Program-made: the position numbers and the translations under genes
Shown here: one piece after another, positions 60,917 through 64,000 of the stretch
How positions within the stretch are numbered: the first letter of the stretch is position 1
Layout of the letters: each line of letters opens with the position of its first letter
DNA from: Amylostereum areolatum
Lineage: Eukaryota; Basidiomycota; Agaricomycetes; Russulales; Stereaceae
Assembly: GCA_012932865.1 (NCBI GenBank)
Contig: SAXG01000005.1
Span: forward strand, 496,001-560,000
Length of the DNA: 64,000 nucleotides
Direction of reading: 5' to 3'
The notes under the pieces: generated by a model
What the model saw: the letters and a program-made list of their open reading frames with translations, nothing else
Databases searched by the model: none
What the model was told of the DNA's origin: nothing

Positions 60917-62411
60917 ATGCCCGAGGGAACTATGCGTGCGCTCTGGTACAATGCCGTACGTTTTCGTCGCATCCAGATCGAAGACGAGCTTCAGCTGATC
61001 CTGTCGTTGGATGATAGCCCAGGGATTTCCTCATCAAACAGGTCCCGATTCCTCAGGTTGAGGACAATGAGGTCCTCCTGAAAGGTATATTCTACCCTTG
61101 TCGTGCACGCGGGTGACGGACACTAACTGTGTGGTATCTCAAAGTATCCGCCTGTGGTCAGCATACATCTATATTCACACATCGCATACCCTAAGCGCGT
61201 AAACGTCTCTCTATTAGGTGTCTGTGGAACCGATGGCCACATTCACGAGGGAGAATTCATCTCCACCTTCCCCGTAAGTTTGTGTATGATCTACGGCATC
61301 TTCGCGATATACCTGACAACCATCCTTGCAGCTGATTCCAGGACACGAAGCGGTTGGTAAAGTCGTCGAGATTGGTAAGAATGTGAAAGGTTTTGAGATT
61401 GGAGACCGCTGTGCGGCCGACGTCGGTATCACTGTAGGTGCCCAGTCTTTCCGCATCACATGCAACCACCTCACGGGGTTTCCAGTGCGACAACTGCTTC
61501 TATTGCCGTCGCGGCCAGTCGCTCATGTGCGAGGACTTCAAGGCCCGGGGAGTCAATGCTGAGGGCGGATTTGCGGAATATATAAAATAGTATGCCCCAT
61601 TCTTCTCCTTGCTGAGCGTTAGTCGCTTACCACCATCACAAGCTCCCAGCACAAACTTTATAAGATTCACAACATGACTGACGAGGAGGCAACCCTTCTA
61701 GAGCCTGCTGCATGCGCGATTCACGGCCTTGATAAGCTCAATCCTCCCGTTGGCGTTGATGTGCTTCTCCTCGGCGCCGGTCCTACGGGGCTTATCCTCG
61801 CGCAGCTGCTCAAGCTTAACGGCGCGCACAAAGTCACACTCGCGGCGAACAAGGGAATCAAGATGGATCTAGCAAAGCAACTTAACGCGGCTGACGACTA
61901 TATTGAACTCGACCGTAAGAACCCGGAAGCGCAATGGAAGAAGCTCAAGGAAGATAATCCGTACGGGTTTGACATCGTGGTCGAAGCGACCGGTGTAGAG
62001 AAGCTCGCGAACGAGTCAATCAACTATGTGCGAAGGGGTGGAACGCTCATGATCTACGGTGTGTACGAAAACGCAGCACTCGTACACTGGCCGCCATCCA
62101 AAATATTCGGTGATGAAATCAGGGTATGCCGTCGTGGCTGTTTTTTCACTGTCGCTGGCTCACTATAAATTCCTTTGCAGATCATTGGCTCTTTCTCGCA
62201 GACATATTGCTTCCCCCGTGCGGTAGCTTATCTCGACAGCGGTAAAATCAACGTCAAGGGCATGGTCAGCACAGGCATTTCTTTCAATGTTCCACCACAT
62301 AGCCTTACTGTCATTTCCCAGGTAACCGACGTTTTCAAACTCGAAGACTACCAAGCCGCCTTGGACAAGATGAACAGCCGCTCCGCGCTCAAGATTGCCA
62401 TTAAGCCCTGA
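60917..62411 (+). CDS. Zinc-dependent medium-chain dehydrogenase, D-arabinitol/sorbitol dehydrogenase type
   Basis: Oxidises a sugar alcohol with NAD(P). Eight introns (60956-61017, 61085-61144, 61157-61217, 61274-61331, 61434-61485, 61590-61642, 62124-62180, 62265-62321) close exactly to 344 residues. Start [17 protein letters not shown]. Catalytic zinc ligands lie in [13 protein letters not shown] and [12 protein letters not shown]; structural-zinc-type cysteines in [15 protein letters not shown]. The coenzyme fold has [19 protein letters not shown]. The N-terminus and the [11 protein letters not shown] region resemble NADP-dependent D-arabinitol dehydrogenase of rust fungi; the exact polyol is inference. 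Exon 3 is only 12 bases (61145-61156). Intron 8 is 57 bases with no stop in frame, so a retained form would add 19 residues. Confidence 0.9.
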
Positions 62412-62497
62412 ACCCGTCCTTCTCTTTGACGGTGTATACTACGAATGGTAGAAGTCACAACATGTTGTAGAACAAGCCACGAGTTCATGGTGTATTT

Positions 62498-63744
62498 TTA
62501 ACGAGCAATTTCCTCCTGCGCTGCAATCATGGGGACATATAACCCGTGCTGTTCTCCCAGACCATATGACAACGTCATTCGCTGGAAGATTGACGTTTCT
62601 TGTGAACCATCCACCTCAAGCTGTCACAGTATATCACGTCGGTCATGCGCAAATAGGAACTGCAAGGAGTTACGTACCAAAGAGATGATATCATCTAGCA
62701 TGTGCGCTTGACCAACCGCCATGCCCGTGAGGCCAGAGTAGTTAGCATTGACAATATGAACGTGGAAATGATCTACACAAATGATATTGAGTGACAGGCA
62801 TGATATAAAGAAAGATAACGCACAGTAGCTGGGCTGGTAATGGACGAAGAGACGGAGCTCTGTTGCTTCTAATCCCCAGCGGTCCTTTACAGCCTGATGG
62901 GCTTGACGACGGATATTCTTCAGCATGCTCACATGCTTCTTCGTAAGATCACGCAGGCTACGGATATCCTTAAATAGCGTGATCGCAATGAGGTAAAGGG
63001 AGGAGACGGTGGCGAGGTCCCATTTCATGTCCGGAATAATAAGAAAGCCCATAGGATCGTCCGGAGGAGACTTGTAGACGACCTTTTCGGATTCTGAGCG
63101 GCCGCATATGACGTTTTCTACCCTGGGGACCGTGGTGATCAGTAAATTGGACGAGATATCAATGGAGGTAGTACCATTTTGTCCGTGAAGCTGGAAAAGC
63201 ATCGATATAGGGTTTTACGATGCGTCCATAGAGCTCTGGAGTCTCTTTGACAATGCGGACCAGTTGATTTGAATACTGAAAGTAAGCGAGTAAGAAGGGG
63301 TGTCAGGTCACCGAGAAAAGAAAGAACCTTGCGTATGTGAACCTCCGTCGCCGGGCAAATGACGTTGATTTTAACATCGGGATTATTTTCTGATGCGCGC
63401 AACCACCCAAAGAACCAGGAGTACTGGGGTAGGCTGCCGTCAGACGGGTGGTGTGAGCGACGTGAGAGGTGCGCTATACGATGTCTGTAGACTCGATGAG
63501 CTTGGTGTTTGAGACGAGAGTATCGGAAAAGGAGGGCAGGGCAGTTTTCTCGATACGAATGATGGCGAGATGACGGGGGCTTTCAGGAGATGACGGTGGA
63601 GGAGGAAGTGTCCCGAGAAGAGTTACGGTATGCGTTTGGGGATCTGGAAGAATTGAATGGGTAGGGCGGTCGGAAACAGCTGATAGCCTCACCCTCGTTC
63701 AAGACTCGCTGACACTCGAAGTTCTCCAAGTTCAAAGATGCCAT
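62498..63744 (-). CDS. DCS1: Scavenger mRNA decapping enzyme (DcpS / m7GpppX diphosphatase)
   Basis: HIT-family pyrophosphatase that hydrolyses the cap left after 3'-to-5' mRNA decay. Start MASLNLENFECQRVLNE. The N-terminal dimer domain has DPQTHTVTLLGTLP, AIIRIEKTALPSF and VKINVICPATEVHIRKYSNQ (across an intron), then RIVKETPELYG and IVKPYI. The catalytic part has DDPMGFLIIPDMKWD, LRDLTKKHVSMLKNIR and the HIT motif HYQPSYYHFHVHIVNANYSG (middle His is the nucleophile), formed across an intron after PSY. The last exon ends LSYGLGEQHGLYVPMIAAQE then EIAR. Converges on the dehydrogenase with 86 bases between stops. Confidence 0.94.
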
Positions 63745-64000
63745 TGTTTGTGGGTTTCTCGTTTGCTCGGTTCAGATTGTAGACAAGAGTGTAAGAGTGC
63801 TTAAATAAATAAGACCCGGGGCGGCGTAGTGGACAATTGCAATGACCGTTAGATTAGAAGATAAGACGCGCTAATCTGATCAGCTACCAATGCATGCGTT
63901 ATCTGCTAGGACAGACCGTAACCTCTTTCGACTCTTGTTCCCGGTCATCCATCCATCCTTTCCTCCTTCACTCCGGTTCCAGCTTCCTCGAAAGGCGTTC
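63745..64000. other. Upstream region of DcpS
   Basis: Promoter side of the DcpS gene up to the window end. No further gene seen. Confidence 0.5.

Noticed and set aside
1..64000. CRISPR arrays, bacterial operons, rRNA genes, intact transposons
   Set aside because: None seen: genes are intron-rich and eukaryotic, and no terminal repeats with transposase or reverse-transcriptase frames were found.

Overview
The window is nuclear DNA of a filamentous basidiomycete, most likely a wood-decay Agaricomycete of the polypore type; the species cannot be named from sequence alone. Reasons: genes are cut by many introns of about 45-100 bases with GT..AG ends, several proteins belong to families known mainly from Agaricomycetes (the DUF6534 and DUF6533-like multi-pass membrane families), lysine is made by the fungal alpha-aminoadipate route, and a fungal YPD1-type phosphorelay protein is present. 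All coding genes were rebuilt by hand by joining open frames across plausible splice sites, so exon borders are inferred, but several joins give exact reading-frame closure.

Layout. 0.2-6.6 kb: vacuolar ATPase subunit E, a tRNA-Gly and a large family-2 polysaccharide synthase, all on the minus strand. 8.3-17.3 kb (plus strand): a membrane-anchored GH16 enzyme, a decayed GH95 fragment at 12.4-12.9 kb and an intact GH95 alpha-L-fucosidase. 17.5-18.6 kb: a secreted Ser/Gly/Ala-rich low-complexity protein. 19.5-21.3 kb: serine hydroxymethyltransferase. 22.1-27.3 kb (minus): a type-B carboxylesterase with a histidine-rich insert and an Hsp20 protein with a very long disordered N-terminus. 28-40 kb: an accessory block of lineage-specific multi-pass membrane genes (three minus-strand paralogs A, B and C, plus one DUF6534 gene) mixed with two paralogous acetoacetate-decarboxylase-like enzymes. 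40.5-51.9 kb (minus): a small conserved protein, alpha-aminoadipate reductase Lys2, phosphorelay protein Ypd1 and a histidine acid phosphatase. 52.6-59.6 kb (minus): three more membrane paralogs D, E and F in a row. 60.9-63.7 kb: a polyol/arabinitol dehydrogenase converging on a scavenger mRNA decapping enzyme (DcpS).

How it fits together. Conserved housekeeping genes (V-ATPase, SHMT, Lys2, Ypd1, DcpS) are spread among wall- and carbohydrate-active genes (GT2, GH16, GH95, carboxylesterase, acid phosphatase, polyol dehydrogenase). The most striking feature is the six-member expansion of membrane proteins A-F. All lie on the minus strand, all carry the same N-terminal block (a W-E/D start followed by a D/E-W/Y core), and all have a second exon of exactly 43 bases between a phase-1 and a phase-2 intron. 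Their function is unknown. This is the best candidate for an undescribed system here.
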